Assembly: GCF_013266755.1 (NCBI RefSeq)
Contig: NZ_JABRWJ010000004.1
Coordinates: 372,001-436,000 of the forward strand
Reading direction: 5' to 3'
Source of the DNA: Pseudaquabacterium terrae
Lineage (GTDB): Bacteria; Pseudomonadota; Gammaproteobacteria; Burkholderiales; Burkholderiaceae_C
DNA: 64,000 nucleotides
The translations under genes and the position numbers were made by a program. Shown here in pieces: positions 16,506 to 26,185 of the stretch; position 1 is the first letter of the stretch, and the number at the start of each line of letters is the position of its first letter. Under the pieces are notes generated by a model that saw nothing but the letters and a program-made list of their open reading frames with translations, had not been told where the DNA came from and made no database searches.

Positions 16506-17357
16506 TTATGGACACGCCGGCAGGGGCAGCGCCGGTCTCGCCACGGCCAGGCGCTGCGCGAAGAAGCGGAGGATCTCGTCGCGCGCGGCGAGGGTCGGCT
16601 GGCCGGCTTCATCGACGAGGTGGGCGGTGACGACGCTGTGCGGAAAGTCGACGAACTGGCGGAAGAAGGGCGCGGTGTCCGGATTGGCCGCGTCGTCCGG
16701 CAGCACGCGCGCGACGAAGCGTGGGCCGAGCGCCTCGGAATAGGCGGCGAAACGCTGCGCGGTGCAGATGCGGTCGCCCTCGAATCGGTAGGCCAGCACC
16801 GTCAGGTCGTCGCGCTCGAGGCGCGCGCGCACGGCGGCCAGCTCGTCGGGCGGGCTTTCGAGGGCAGCGGGCTGGTCCAGCGGCAGCGAGGGCTGCGACA
16901 GCACCGGCGCCAGCACCGTGGGCTCGAGCATCATCGACAGCGCGAAGTTGCCGCTGAAGCACATGCCGATCGCGCCGACGCCGGGACCGCCGCACTCGCC
17001 GTGCGCGAAGCGCGCCAACGCGCGCAGCCACTGCGTCACCGGGCTGGCGCGGTCGGCCGCGAAGGCGCGGAACTCGGCGCTGACGCAGACCCGCTTGAAC
17101 ACCGCGCCGCCTTCGCCCGCCTGCGGCACCGCGCCGTCGCGACCGAACAGCGAGGGCATCCAGACGGTGAAGCCGGCATCGCGCACCCAGCGCGCGAAAC
17201 GCGCGACCTGCGGGCTGATGCCGGGCATCTCGGTCATGACGATCACGCCCGGCCCGCGGCCGGCGACGTGCACGCGCTTGCTCACGCCGTCGAGCGTGAT
17301 GTCGCGTGGCTCGAAATCGTCGAGCGGATCGTCCTGATTCATCGGGCGCTGCGGCAT
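16506..17357 (-). CDS. dienelactone hydrolase family protein
   Basis: 283 residues, alpha/beta hydrolase fold. The nucleophile is Cys in GMCFSGNFAL, as in dienelactone hydrolases, with VIVMTEMPGIS near the oxyanion region and a late HSVVTAHL that carries the His. It is longer than classical 230-residue ClcD enzymes. The substrate is unknown. AGGAG is 8 nt before the ATG at 17357; an alternative start is ATG at 17342. It is divergent from the GlxA-type regulator at 17473. Confidence 0.88.
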   Translation of the reverse strand: MPQRPMNQDDPLDDFEPRDITLDGVSKRVHVAGRGPGVIVMTEMPGISPQVARFARWVRDAGFTVWMPSLFGRDGAVPQAGEGGAVFKRVCVSAEFRAFAADRASPVTQWLRALARFAHGECGGPGVGAIGMCFSGNFALSMMLEPTVLAPVLSQPSLPLDQPAALESPPDELAAVRARLERDDLTVLAYRFEGDRICTAQRFAAYSEALGPRFVARVLPDDAANPDTAPFFRQFVDFPHSVVTAHLVDEAGQPTLAARDEILRFFAQRLAVARPALPLPACP

Positions 17358-17472
17358 CGCGAGGACTCCTGTGCAGGGGGTTGGACGGCGCCGACTCTAG
17401 GCCGGTGCCGTCCGCCGATGAAGCGGCAGAAACGACTCGTTCCGGGCTGAATCGGACAGCTACCATCGCGCG

Positions 17473-18450
17473 ATGAAGACCGTCTGGATCCTGGTGCCCG
17501 ACGGCGTGATGGACTCGAGCCTGGCCATCACGCTCGACGTGCTGCGCACCGCGCAGGCGATCGCCGCGCGCACCCGGGGCGTGGGGCAGTTCCAGTTCCG
17601 CGTGCTCGGCGCGCGCGCGCAGGTGCGGACCGGTTGCGGGCTGCGGCTGCGCACCGACGCGACCTTTCGCCAGGCCGAACGCGAGGGCGCCACGCCGCAG
17701 TGGGTCATCGTGCCGGCGCTGGGCGAGTACGGTGCGCGGCTGGCCGCGCACCTGTCGCAGCCCGATGCGTTGCAGGCGCAGCGGCTGCTGCGCGCGCTGG
17801 CGGCGCGCAAGCTGCGCAGCCTGCGCATCGGCGCCTCGTGCGCATCGGTGTTCCTGCTCGCCGAGGCCGGCCTGCTGGCGCAGCGCAGCGCGACGACGAC
17901 CTGGTGGCTGGCGGCGGACTTTCGCGCCCGTTATCCGGACGTCATCCTCGACGAGCGCCGCATGGTCGTGCCCGACGGCCCGCTCGTGACCGCCGGCTCG
18001 GCCTTCTCGCAGCTCGACCTGATGCTCGCGGTGCTCGGCGACCTGGTCGGCGTGCGCATCGCTGATCTGTGCGCGCGCTACCTGCTGATCGACCGCCGCC
18101 CGTCCCAGGCCCGCTACATGATCGCCGCGCACGCGCAGCAGCACGATCCGGTGATCGGCGCCGCCGAGCGCTGGATCGACGAGCACCTCACCGAGCCGAT
18201 GACGGTGCGCGCGCTGGCGCAAGCCGCGGCGATGAGCGAGAAGACCTTCTCGCGCCGGGTGCAGGCGGCCACCGGCCTGTCGCCGATCAGGCTGATCCAG
18301 CGCCGCCGGCTGATGATGGCCACGCACCTGATCGAGACCACGAAGACGCCGATCGAGCAGGTCGCCGCGCAGGTCGGCTACCGCGACAGCACGACGCTGC
18401 GGCGGCTGATCCGGCGCGATCTGGACACCAGCCCGAGCGGGCTGCGGTAG
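17473..18450 (+). CDS. GlxA/FtrA-type transcriptional regulator (DJ-1/PfpI + AraC HTH)
   Basis: 325 residues. An N-terminal class I glutamine-amidotransferase-like domain (VWILVPDGVMDSSLAITLDVLRTAQ; elbow segment GASCASVFLLAEAGLLAQRSAT) acts as sensor. The C-terminal AraC double HTH is about 220-320 (AERWIDEHLTEPMTVRALAQAAAMSEKTFSRRVQAATGLSP, then VGYRDSTTLRRLIRRDL). Its divergent neighbour, the dienelactone hydrolase, is the natural target candidate. Confidence 0.92.
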   Translation: MKTVWILVPDGVMDSSLAITLDVLRTAQAIAARTRGVGQFQFRVLGARAQVRTGCGLRLRTDATFRQAEREGATPQWVIVPALGEYGARLAAHLSQPDALQAQRLLRALAARKLRSLRIGASCASVFLLAEAGLLAQRSATTTWWLAADFRARYPDVILDERRMVVPDGPLVTAGSAFSQLDLMLAVLGDLVGVRIADLCARYLLIDRRPSQARYMIAAHAQQHDPVIGAAERWIDEHLTEPMTVRALAQAAAMSEKTFSRRVQAATGLSPIRLIQRRRLMMATHLIETTKTPIEQVAAQVGYRDSTTLRRLIRRDLDTSPSGLR

Positions 18451-18477
18451 GCCGCGCGGCGACACCGGTCCGTCACC

Positions 18478-19950
18478 TCAAGCCTTTTGAGGGAAGAGGA
18501 GTTTGTGTTGCACGCGCGACCTCTCGAACGCGTTGCTGGCCTGCATGTCTGCGATGACCTTGTCCAGGTTCTCGTAGTCGAAGGCAGCGGTCCAGTCATG
18601 AATCCACTGCATCGCATCGAGATAGGAACCTGGATTGCCTTCGCGCGTAAGGACGCGAAGGCAGTCCAGGTACTCTTCTCGAAAGAGTGTCGGGACGATG
18701 ATTCGGCAGCTGCTGACGACCGAGAGTTCAGCGTTCATCACGAGCCGGGCAAGCCGTCCGTTGCCGTCGGTGAAGGGGTGGACCTCGGATACGAGGAACA
18801 TCACCATCAGAGCTCTGGCCGTGCCTGCGGGCACGGTAGGCAGGAGCTTGGAGCCTTCGACCAACGTGCCACGTACCAATCGCGGCGCAACGAACTCGGT
18901 ATTGCCGGCGCGATTGGCCAAGGTCTTGAACTCGCCGGGTCCGACCTCTGGTCTCGCCTTCATCTGGTCGGCATGTCGCTCGCGCAGTTGGTTCAGGACA
19001 GGTTCACCAGAGCCGAGCGTCTGGTTGGCCCAGCCGGCGTTCAGTGCTTGGCGGAACACGCCGATGATGTCGTGCGAATCCTTCGGCCGCTCGGTGATTG
19101 GCTTGCCTTCCAGGACGAAGCCGCGAGCCTCGTTGACATCGAACTCGGTGCCCTCTATGAAGTTGCTGAAGTACGACTCGAGGAAAGCGAAGTTCACGCG
19201 CCCCAGCTCGCTCTTCGTCACCGCTGCAGGCTGCTTCAGCGGCACGGAGCGAAGCTCTGCGGCCAACTTTTCAAACAACGCGAGGCGGTTGGCGTCGTAG
19301 GGGATGTTGGCCACCATCGCCTTGCCGGCGGGGGTGGACATCTCTGCCTTTCTCGTTCCCAGCACTGCACCGATGAGGCCATCGAGGATGGCGAGCTCGC
19401 GCTCCAGGCGCAGCGTCGGCGCAAGCGCACGGGCTTGGTCACGCAGGGTGTTGAGCGCCTCCGCGCCGCGCGCCTCACAAGTGACGATGAGACGCCTTTC
19501 GACTTCTGCTTTCCCAACAGACTTCATCACCTTGCCACGGGAGACGGTCAGGTTTTCCAGCAGGACCCGAGGTGTCGAGGGGAAGTACAGCTCCCTTCCC
19601 ATCATGGGAGAGTCGCCTTGTGCAGGTCCGTGCCCATCGAGCAGCTGGACGGTCATGCCAGGCAGCTCGATCCTCTTGGTGTATGAGTACGTGAGGTACA
19701 TCGTGCCGTCGCTTGGTACGCCGCCATGGAATGCGCTCCGGGGACCGATGACTGCCTTGGGGTACAGAGCGGCCAAGACGCGGATACGTTCGCGTGCAAT
19801 CAGGGCCGGCCATGCCACCTCCGGAAGGCTCGTAGCCACCCCGGGGGCGATGCGTTTCAAGGAACCATCCCGCAACCGGCGTTGCGTCGCTCTGATCTCT
19901 GCCGGAGAGAGCTCCGCATACAAGAGGAGAGACGTGTCGGTTGTCGGCAT
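18478..19950 (-). CDS. Fic domain protein with AbiEi-like N-terminal domain
   Basis: 490 residues with lower GC and different codon choice from all neighbours, suggesting acquisition. The N-terminal part (residues about 10-190) looks like an AbiEi/type IV antitoxin-like winged-helix plus extension (RRLRDGSLKRIAPGV, IGPRSAFHGGVPSDG). The C-terminal Fic domain carries the complete active site HPFTDGNGRLAR, so AMP transfer from ATP to a protein hydroxyl is expected. An inhibitory helix SNFIEG matches the (S/T)xxxE(G/N) motif of self-inhibited Fic proteins. The target is unknown. Two direct repeats upstream may be its own operator. Confidence 0.88.
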   Translation of the reverse strand: MPTTDTSLLLYAELSPAEIRATQRRLRDGSLKRIAPGVATSLPEVAWPALIARERIRVLAALYPKAVIGPRSAFHGGVPSDGTMYLTYSYTKRIELPGMTVQLLDGHGPAQGDSPMMGRELYFPSTPRVLLENLTVSRGKVMKSVGKAEVERRLIVTCEARGAEALNTLRDQARALAPTLRLERELAILDGLIGAVLGTRKAEMSTPAGKAMVANIPYDANRLALFEKLAAELRSVPLKQPAAVTKSELGRVNFAFLESYFSNFIEGTEFDVNEARGFVLEGKPITERPKDSHDIIGVFRQALNAGWANQTLGSGEPVLNQLRERHADQMKARPEVGPGEFKTLANRAGNTEFVAPRLVRGTLVEGSKLLPTVPAGTARALMVMFLVSEVHPFTDGNGRLARLVMNAELSVVSSCRIIVPTLFREEYLDCLRVLTREGNPGSYLDAMQWIHDWTAAFDYENLDKVIADMQASNAFERSRVQHKLLFPQKA

Positions 19951-20191
19951 TTTTTGAACTATGGGAATGTCGACCCGTGCGCTGTCGCTAAATTCTATTT
20001 TAGTTTGACATTTGTCGCTATATTTTTAAGATGCGCAAATTGCGGGGGTAGGCGGCGGCGAGTCTTCGTCGTCCTTTTTGATTGTTTGGCCTTGATGGAT
20101 CGGTGAATTGTCGTCTCAAGTGTAGTTTTGATGGTGATTCGTCGTTAATTTTGTATTTTGTTTGGTTGCCGCCGCGGATCGAACTGGCAGA
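19951..20191. promoter_or_regulatory. AT-rich region upstream of fic, no gene seen
   Basis: About 240 bp of the lowest GC in the window. It contains two direct repeats TGTCGCTA (19983-19990 and 20013-20020), 30 bp apart (about three helical turns), each followed by an A/T-rich stretch. These are candidate operators for fic on the minus strand. No ORF of merit is present, and the region may mark the edge of an acquired segment. Confidence 0.5.
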
Positions 20192-22090
20192 TCACCGATC
20201 GAGCGGCGGCTCGGCAGGAGCGTCGCTTGGCACCAGCGCCGGCGCGCATCCCACCAGGATGCGCAGCAGCGCATCGGTGTCGACGGGCTTGACCAGGTGG
20301 TGGTCGAAGCCGGCCTGCCGCGCCGCTTCCTTGTCGGCGCGCTGGCCCCAGCCGGTGGCGGCGATCAGCGTCACCGCGGCGGTGCCGGCGTCGGCGCGCA
20401 GGCGGCGTGCGACGTCGTAGCCGTTGAGCCCGGGCATGCCGATGTCGAGGATCGCGACGTCCGGTGGTGCCGCCGTGGCGGCCTGCAGCGCGGCGGCGCC
20501 GTCGTGCACCACCGTGACCTCGTGCCCGAGGCCTTGCAGCCAGCGCTGCAGGCTGGCGGCGAAATCGACGTTGTCGTCGGCCAGCAGCAGCCGCAGCGGC
20601 TCGCCGGCGGCCGGCGGCGCGGTGAGCGCCAGCTGCGCCGCGGCGCTCTCGGCGCGCTTGAGCGGCAGCCGCACGCGCACCGTCGAGCCGTGGCCCAGGC
20701 CGGCGCTTTCCAGCGTGATCTCGCCGCCGTGCAGCTGCACCAGCTGGCGCGCCAGCGTCAGCCCGATGCCGAGGCCGGCGTTGCCGCGCTCGAGGCGCTT
20801 GTTGGCCTGCTCGAAGAGCTCGAAGACCCGCTGCTGCATCGCCGGCTCGACGCCGATGCCGGTGTCGCGCACGGCAACCTCGACCTCGCTGCCGCTCTCT
20901 TCGAGTGTTACGTCGATCTGCCCGCCGGCGGGCGTGTAGCGGCAGGCGTTGTTCAACAGGTTCGAGAACACCTGCGACAGCCGTGCCGCATCGCCATGCA
21001 TCGTGCAGGGGTGCGGCGGCAGCTGCGCCGCGAGCCTCAGCTGGTGCTGGCGCGCCAGCGGCTCGGCCAGCTCGATCGCCGCGCGCAGCACGGCGACCAG
21101 GTCGATGCGCTCGGCATGCAGCGAGAGCTTGCCGGTCGTCACGCGCGAGACGTCGAGCAGGTCGTCGATCAGCCGCACCATCTGGCGCAGCTGGCGTTCG
21201 AGGATGGTGTGCGCCAGCTCGCGCGTCGCGGCGTCGGCGCTCGGGCTGCGCAGCAGCGCCGCGGCATTGGCGATCGGCGCCAGCGGGTTGCGCAGCTCGT
21301 GCGCCAGCGTCGCGAGGAATTCGTCCTTGCGCCGGTCGGCCTGCCGCAGCTCGGCCTCGGCGGCCTGGCGCTCGCCCATCTCGCGTTCGAGCTCGCCGGT
21401 GCGCTCGGCCACCTCGTCGAGCATCGCGTTGAAGGCCTGCACCAGCAGCGCGATGTCGCGCACCGGCGCGTCGGGCGCGCGCAAGGTCCAGTCGCGCCGC
21501 TCCATCACCTGCTGGGCCACCTCGGCGACTGCGGCCAGCGGCTCCGTGATGCCGCGCTGCAGGCGGCGGAACAGGGCCTGCGCGAGCAGCAGGCTGATGG
21601 CCATCACGCCGGCCAGGATCAGCGCCAGAGTCGTCGCCTTGGCCCAGACGTCATGCGCCGCGCGCAGGTAGACGCTGCCCACGCGCTCGCGCTCGTGCTC
21701 CACCGGATAGACGACCTCGATCGTCCTGCTCAGCAGGCGGTGTACGCCGGCGCCGCCCGCCTCGGGCTGCAGCGGCACCGGCTCGTCGGCCGATGCGGTG
21801 TAGGTGGCGAAGGGCCGGCCATCGGCGCCGAACACCGCGGCGGCGCGGATGCGCGGCTGCTGCTTCAGCAGCGCGAGGTTCTGCTGCGCCACGCGCGGGT
21901 CGTCGAAGACCAGCGCCGCGGCGCTGGTCTTGGCCACCAGGTCGGCCTGCGTCTGCAGGTCGTCGATGAAGGCGCGCCGGTAGGTGGTCATCTCGTACAG
22001 CAGCATCCCCGCCGCGCTGAGCACCAGCGCGACCGCGGTCGTGAGCATGGAGACGCGCGAGAACTGCCCGCGCAGCGTGGGGGACCTCAT
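20192..22090 (-). CDS. membrane hybrid histidine kinase (CHASE8-HAMP-HisKA-HATPase-REC)
   Basis: 632 residues. TM1 at about 14-33 (MLTTAVALVLSAAGMLLY) and TM2 near 155-175 flank a CHASE8-like periplasmic domain (LQTQADLVAKTSAAALVFDD). A HAMP linker follows, then HisKA with [15 protein letters not shown], the ATPase domain with NLLNNACRYT and GLGIGLTLARQLVQLHGG, and a receiver with LLLADDNVD, DIGMPGLNG and HLVKPV. The ATG at 22090 was taken; a long in-frame upstream extension lacks similarity. It has no adjacent response regulator. The 102 nt before the divergent transpeptidase hold only weak sigma-54-like matches for this strand. Confidence 0.92.
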   Translation of the reverse strand: MRSPTLRGQFSRVSMLTTAVALVLSAAGMLLYEMTTYRRAFIDDLQTQADLVAKTSAAALVFDDPRVAQQNLALLKQQPRIRAAAVFGADGRPFATYTASADEPVPLQPEAGGAGVHRLLSRTIEVVYPVEHERERVGSVYLRAAHDVWAKATTLALILAGVMAISLLLAQALFRRLQRGITEPLAAVAEVAQQVMERRDWTLRAPDAPVRDIALLVQAFNAMLDEVAERTGELEREMGERQAAEAELRQADRRKDEFLATLAHELRNPLAPIANAAALLRSPSADAATRELAHTILERQLRQMVRLIDDLLDVSRVTTGKLSLHAERIDLVAVLRAAIELAEPLARQHQLRLAAQLPPHPCTMHGDAARLSQVFSNLLNNACRYTPAGGQIDVTLEESGSEVEVAVRDTGIGVEPAMQQRVFELFEQANKRLERGNAGLGIGLTLARQLVQLHGGEITLESAGLGHGSTVRVRLPLKRAESAAAQLALTAPPAAGEPLRLLLADDNVDFAASLQRWLQGLGHEVTVVHDGAAALQAATAAPPDVAILDIGMPGLNGYDVARRLRADAGTAAVTLIAATGWGQRADKEAARQAGFDHHLVKPVDTDALLRILVGCAPALVPSDAPAEPPLDR

Positions 22091-22152
22091 CGGTGCGCGA
22101 TCCTGGCACGCCGCGCGCCTGGCTGACCAGCGCCGCGCGGCAAGCCCGTCAT

Positions 22153-22168
22153 GGGCATGCGGCTTGCC
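22153..22168 (+). promoter_or_regulatory. sigma-54 type promoter for L,D-transpeptidase
   Basis: GGGCATGCGGCTTGCC, GG at 22154-22155, GC at 22166-22167. The predicted start is about 22179, which excludes the upstream ATG at 22151 and favours the ATG at 22205, exactly where a signal peptide begins. Confidence 0.7.
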
Positions 22169-22204
22169 GCGATGCCGATCGGACTCTTCGACCCGCTCAC
22201 CGTG

Positions 22205-22960
22205 ATGCCTGCCCCTCGTCCCCGCCTGCCCGTTGTCGCCGGGCTGCTCGTGCTGCTGCCCGCGCTCTGCGGCGCGGCGAGCGCGCCGGCCGCGCTGGCG
22301 CCGGCCGACCGCGAAGCCGCGCGCATCCTCGGCACGGCGTCGCCGCAGGTGCGGCTGGTCGACGCGCGCATCCGCGCACGCGCCGACAACGCCGGCCGGC
22401 CGTTCGCGATCATCGACAAGTCGCAGGCGCGGCTCTTCGTCTACGACGCCGGCGGCCGCCTGCAAGGCGTGGCGCCGGTGCTGCTGGGCCTGGCGCGCGG
22501 CGATCACTCGGTGCCCGGCATAGGAGAGCGGCCGATCGAGCGCGTGCGGCCGCACGAGCGCACGACGCCGGCCGGCCGCTTCGCCGCGCGGCCCGGCCGC
22601 AACGCGGGTGGCGAGGACGTGGTCTGGGTCGACTACGCGTCAGCGGTGTCGATGCACCGGCTGCGCGCCACCGATGCCAGCGAGCATCGGCCGCAGCGCC
22701 TGGCGACACCGTCGCCGGCCGACAACCGCATCTCCTACGGCTGCATCAACATGCCGCCCGCATTCTTCGACCACGTCGTGCGGCCGCTGTTCGCGCGCGG
22801 GCCCGCGGCCGGTGGCGTGGTCTACGTGCTGCCGGAGACGCGCACGCCGAACGCGGTGTTCCGCGAGCTGTTCGAGGCGCCGGATGCGGCGGGCCGCAGC
22901 AGCGCGGCGATCGATGCGCGCGCGGCAAGCCGCCTGCAGCTCGCACGCCGGGCGTCCTGA
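22205..22960 (+). CDS. L,D-transpeptidase (YkuD) family, secreted
   Basis: 251 residues from the ATG at 22205, which gives a clean signal peptide (RLPVVAGLLVLLPALCGAAS). The YkuD domain spans about 60-215: FAIIDKSQARLFVYD, TPAGRF, and the catalytic Cys in NRISYGCINM (family S/HGC). It should cross-link peptidoglycan or attach proteins to it in the periplasm. The longer in-frame start at 22151 would bury the signal peptide and lies upstream of the predicted sigma-54 transcription start. Confidence 0.85.
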   Translation: MPAPRPRLPVVAGLLVLLPALCGAASAPAALAPADREAARILGTASPQVRLVDARIRARADNAGRPFAIIDKSQARLFVYDAGGRLQGVAPVLLGLARGDHSVPGIGERPIERVRPHERTTPAGRFAARPGRNAGGEDVVWVDYASAVSMHRLRATDASEHRPQRLATPSPADNRISYGCINMPPAFFDHVVRPLFARGPAAGGVVYVLPETRTPNAVFRELFEAPDAAGRSSAAIDARAASRLQLARRAS

Positions 22961-22980
22961 ACGCCTGACTCCGGAAGCGC

Positions 22981-23011
22981 TGCGGGGCGCCCCGGTCGGG
23001 AGCGCCCCGCA
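22981..23011. terminator. GC-rich hairpin between convergent genes
   Basis: Arms TGCGGGGCGC (22981-22990) and GCGCCCCGCA (23002-23011) form a 10-bp stem with an 11-nt loop. It lies between the transpeptidase stop and the stop of the minus-strand Ser/Thr-rich gene. No T tract is evident on either side. Confidence 0.6.
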
Positions 23012-23030
23012 ACACCGCGTCATGGCGGGG

Positions 23031-23402
23031 TCAGTTGCGGTCCGCGCGCGGTTCCAGCGACGAATCGGTGGACGACGAGCCCATCGTGCTCGAGCTGGTG
23101 CTCGGGCTGGTCGATGAACTGGACGGGGTGGCGGCCGAGTCGGTCGACGGGCTCGAGCCGGTGCTGCCCATCGTGCCGGAGCTCGGGCTGGTGGTGCTCG
23201 GGCCGCCCGGCGTCGTTGCCGTCGTGCTCGGGCTCGTGCTGGTGGTCGAGCTCGGTGCCGGGGCGGCGGCCGACTCCGGCGCTGCCGCGGTCGAGCTGGT
23301 GCTCGGGGAGGCGCTCGTCGACGACGATTGCGAATAGACGGCGGCACCGCTCAGGCAGGCTGCTGCGGCGGCGATGCTCAACCAGGTGAAACGCTTGCTC
23401 AT
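23031..23402 (-). CDS. Ser/Thr-rich secreted low-complexity protein
   Basis: 123 residues. A signal peptide (MSKRFTWLSIAAAAACLSG) is followed by about 95 residues composed almost only of Ser, Thr, Ala, Pro and Gly in short repeats such as TSPSTTSPSSG. There is no domain; it is disordered and probably periplasmic or surface exposed. CGGAG precedes the ATG at 23402. It lies downstream of a good sigma-54-like element at 23477. Function unknown. Confidence 0.7.
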   Translation of the reverse strand: MSKRFTWLSIAAAAACLSGAAVYSQSSSTSASPSTSSTAAAPESAAAPAPSSTTSTSPSTTATTPGGPSTTSPSSGTMGSTGSSPSTDSAATPSSSSTSPSTSSSTMGSSSTDSSLEPRADRN

Positions 23403-23476
23403 GTGTGAACTCCGGTGATTTGAGTAACTAACGAACCACGCGTCCCGAAAAAAGAGGCGCTGGTGATGCGTTGGCC

Positions 23477-23492
23477 GGCAATGCGCATGCCC
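23477..23492 (-). promoter_or_regulatory. sigma-54 type promoter for the Ser/Thr-rich gene
   Basis: Minus strand GGGCATGCGCATTGCC, GG-N10-GC. The predicted start is about 23466, 64 nt before the ATG at 23402. It sits just after the stop of NtrC-type copy B. Confidence 0.7.
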
Positions 23493-23499
23493 ATGGACG

Positions 23500-25092
<1,593 letters not shown>

Positions 25093-25184
25093 TCGTTGGC
25101 GTCAATGGAATGGGCGGGACCGAGTGTCCTGGCCGGAGGGTCAGAGCCTACGCGGTCACCCTGGCTTGCGCGGCATTGCCATGC

Positions 25185-25246
25185 TGCAGAAACATTTGTT
25201 GCGGCTCGGCGTCCATTTGCAACGCGGCGCGCGCATTGCAGAAACA
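25185..25246. promoter_or_regulatory. direct repeats upstream of NtrC-type copy B
   Basis: TGCAGAAACA occurs at 25185-25194 and 25237-25246, 52 bp apart (five helical turns), each followed within 5 nt by a TTGC-containing segment. Pairs of repeats in phase upstream of a regulator gene are candidate activator-binding sites. No sigma-54-type element was found for this gene. Confidence 0.4.
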
Positions 25247-25326
25247 CGACGGTTGCATTGCCCGTCGCGCCAGCGGCGCGCCGTGGCCCATGCCGGGCGC
25301 CCGTCGCGCGGGCGCTGGCGGCATTC

Positions 25327-25509
25327 CTAATGTCCGATCGGTGCGTCCTCGTCAGCGGGCTCGGTCTCGTCGGCCGCCTCGGCGGCCAACAACAGCTCCT
25401 CGGCCGGCGGTTCGCTGTCCGGTGCCGGGCGGGCGGGCAGTCCGGCCACGGCTTGCGAACGAGCCCAGGCGAGGACACGTTCGGCGGCTTGCAGTACTCG
25501 CGGATCCAC
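25327..25509 (-). CDS. small acidic protein
   Basis: 60 residues from a GTG at 25509 with AAGGAG 6 nt upstream. A helical start (DPRVLQAAERVLAWARSQAVAGLP) is followed by an acidic tail (PPAEELLLAAEAADETEPADED). No family recognised. A strong sigma-54-like element lies 50 nt upstream. Confidence 0.6.
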   Translation of the reverse strand: MDPRVLQAAERVLAWARSQAVAGLPARPAPDSEPPAEELLLAAEAADETEPADEDAPIGH

Positions 25510-25561
25510 TGCGATCTCCTTGGTCGATGGCTGCCCGGTGAACAGGCTTTGCAGCGCTGGC

Positions 25562-25577
25562 GGCAAGCGCTGTGCCC
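25562..25577 (-). promoter_or_regulatory. sigma-54 type promoter for the small acidic gene
   Basis: Minus strand GGGCACAGCGCTTGCC, GG-N10-GC. The predicted start is about 25551 with a 42-nt leader to the GTG at 25509. It is separated by only 5 bp from a plus-strand element of the same type. Confidence 0.75.
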
Positions 25578-25582
25578 GCGCC

Positions 25583-25598
25583 GGGCACGCCGCTTGCC
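25583..25598 (+). promoter_or_regulatory. sigma-54 type element before the 25611 gene
   Basis: GGGCACGCCGCTTGCC. The predicted start is about 25609, two bases before the ATG at 25611, implying a leaderless transcript. Confidence 0.6.
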
Positions 25599-25610
25599 TC
25601 GTCGCGCCGC

Positions 25611-25811
25611 ATGAACATCCCGCAGCGCCCCCCGACGTCGGCCAATCCGTATCGCCCGCAGGTGCTGCTCGAGCCACCGTGGCGGCTGGCGTACTGGACG
25701 CGCGTGCTCGACAGCGACGAAGACGAGCTGCGGCGTGTCGTCGACGAGGTCGGCTGCCAGGCGCAGCGCGTCTGCGCCCGGTTGTGGGAGCTGCGCCAGT
25801 CGGCGAGCTGA
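25611..25811 (+). CDS. small DUF3606-like protein
   Basis: 66 residues. After a Pro/Asn-rich start the segment WRLAYWTRVLDSDEDELRRVVDEVGCQAQRVCARL resembles the short DUF3606-type proteins common in stress-related loci, in which a helix-turn-helix-like unit is suspected. The role is unknown. There is no Shine-Dalgarno; the sigma-54-like element ends 12 nt before the ATG. Confidence 0.65.
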   Translation: MNIPQRPPTSANPYRPQVLLEPPWRLAYWTRVLDSDEDELRRVVDEVGCQAQRVCARLWELRQSAS

Positions 25812-25828
25812 TCGAACCGAGCCGCCGC

Positions 25829-26005
25829 TCAACCGACGACGCCCGACGCGGCCGAGCCCGGCAGCGCCGGGGGCCGCAGCCCGAGCGGCTTGTTTTCCGG
25901 CGCCGGCGAAGGTGCCGGGGGCAGGCCGGCCGGGCGATCGCAGCCGGCCATGACCAGCAAGGCCAGCGCGATCCAGCGCCGGCGCCATGCATCGTCAGCA
26001 CGCAT
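25829..26005 (-). CDS. small lipoprotein
   Basis: 58 residues. A positively charged start (MRADDAWRRR), a hydrophobic stretch and a lipobox VMAGC place lipidation at about Cys22. The mature part is Pro/Ala/Gly-rich (GLPPAPSPAPENKPLGLRPP). CGGAGG lies 6 nt before the ATG. No known function. Confidence 0.65.
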   Translation of the reverse strand: MRADDAWRRRWIALALLVMAGCDRPAGLPPAPSPAPENKPLGLRPPALPGSAASGVVG

Positions 26006-26039
26006 TGCAACCTCCGTACGGGACGCGGTCATCCGATGG

Positions 26040-26055
26040 AGCACGCGGCATGCCC
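26040..26055 (-). promoter_or_regulatory. weak sigma-54 type element before the lipoprotein gene
   Basis: Minus strand GGGCATGCCGCGTGCT keeps GG-N10-GC but has GTGC instead of TTGC. The predicted start is about 26029, 24 nt before the ATG. Confidence 0.4.
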
Positions 26056-26135
26056 GCGCCGCAGGACGGGCGCTGCAAACACTGCTGCAAAGCCTGCACC
26101 GGCGACGGCCTCGACCGAAGACCGCACGAACCGCG

Positions 26136-26151
26136 AGGCACACCGATTGCC
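26136..26151 (+). promoter_or_regulatory. sigma-54 type promoter for hemerythrin gene
   Basis: AGGCACACCGATTGCC, GG at 26137-26138, GC at 26149-26150. The predicted start is about 26162, a 24-nt leader with GCAGGGGA before the ATG at 26186. Confidence 0.75.
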
Positions 26152-26185
26152 GCAACGCGCCACGTTCATCCAGCAGGGGACCGAC

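Noticed and set aside
22105-22119. TGGCACG-CCGC-GCGCC as a sigma-54 promoter
   Set aside because: Perfect -24 but -12 is GCGC, not TTGC; a better element lies 48 nt downstream.
22151-22204. Upstream ATG (22151) of the L,D-transpeptidase frame
   Set aside because: It overlaps the sigma-54-like element and precedes the predicted transcription start; starting at 22205 gives a normal signal peptide.
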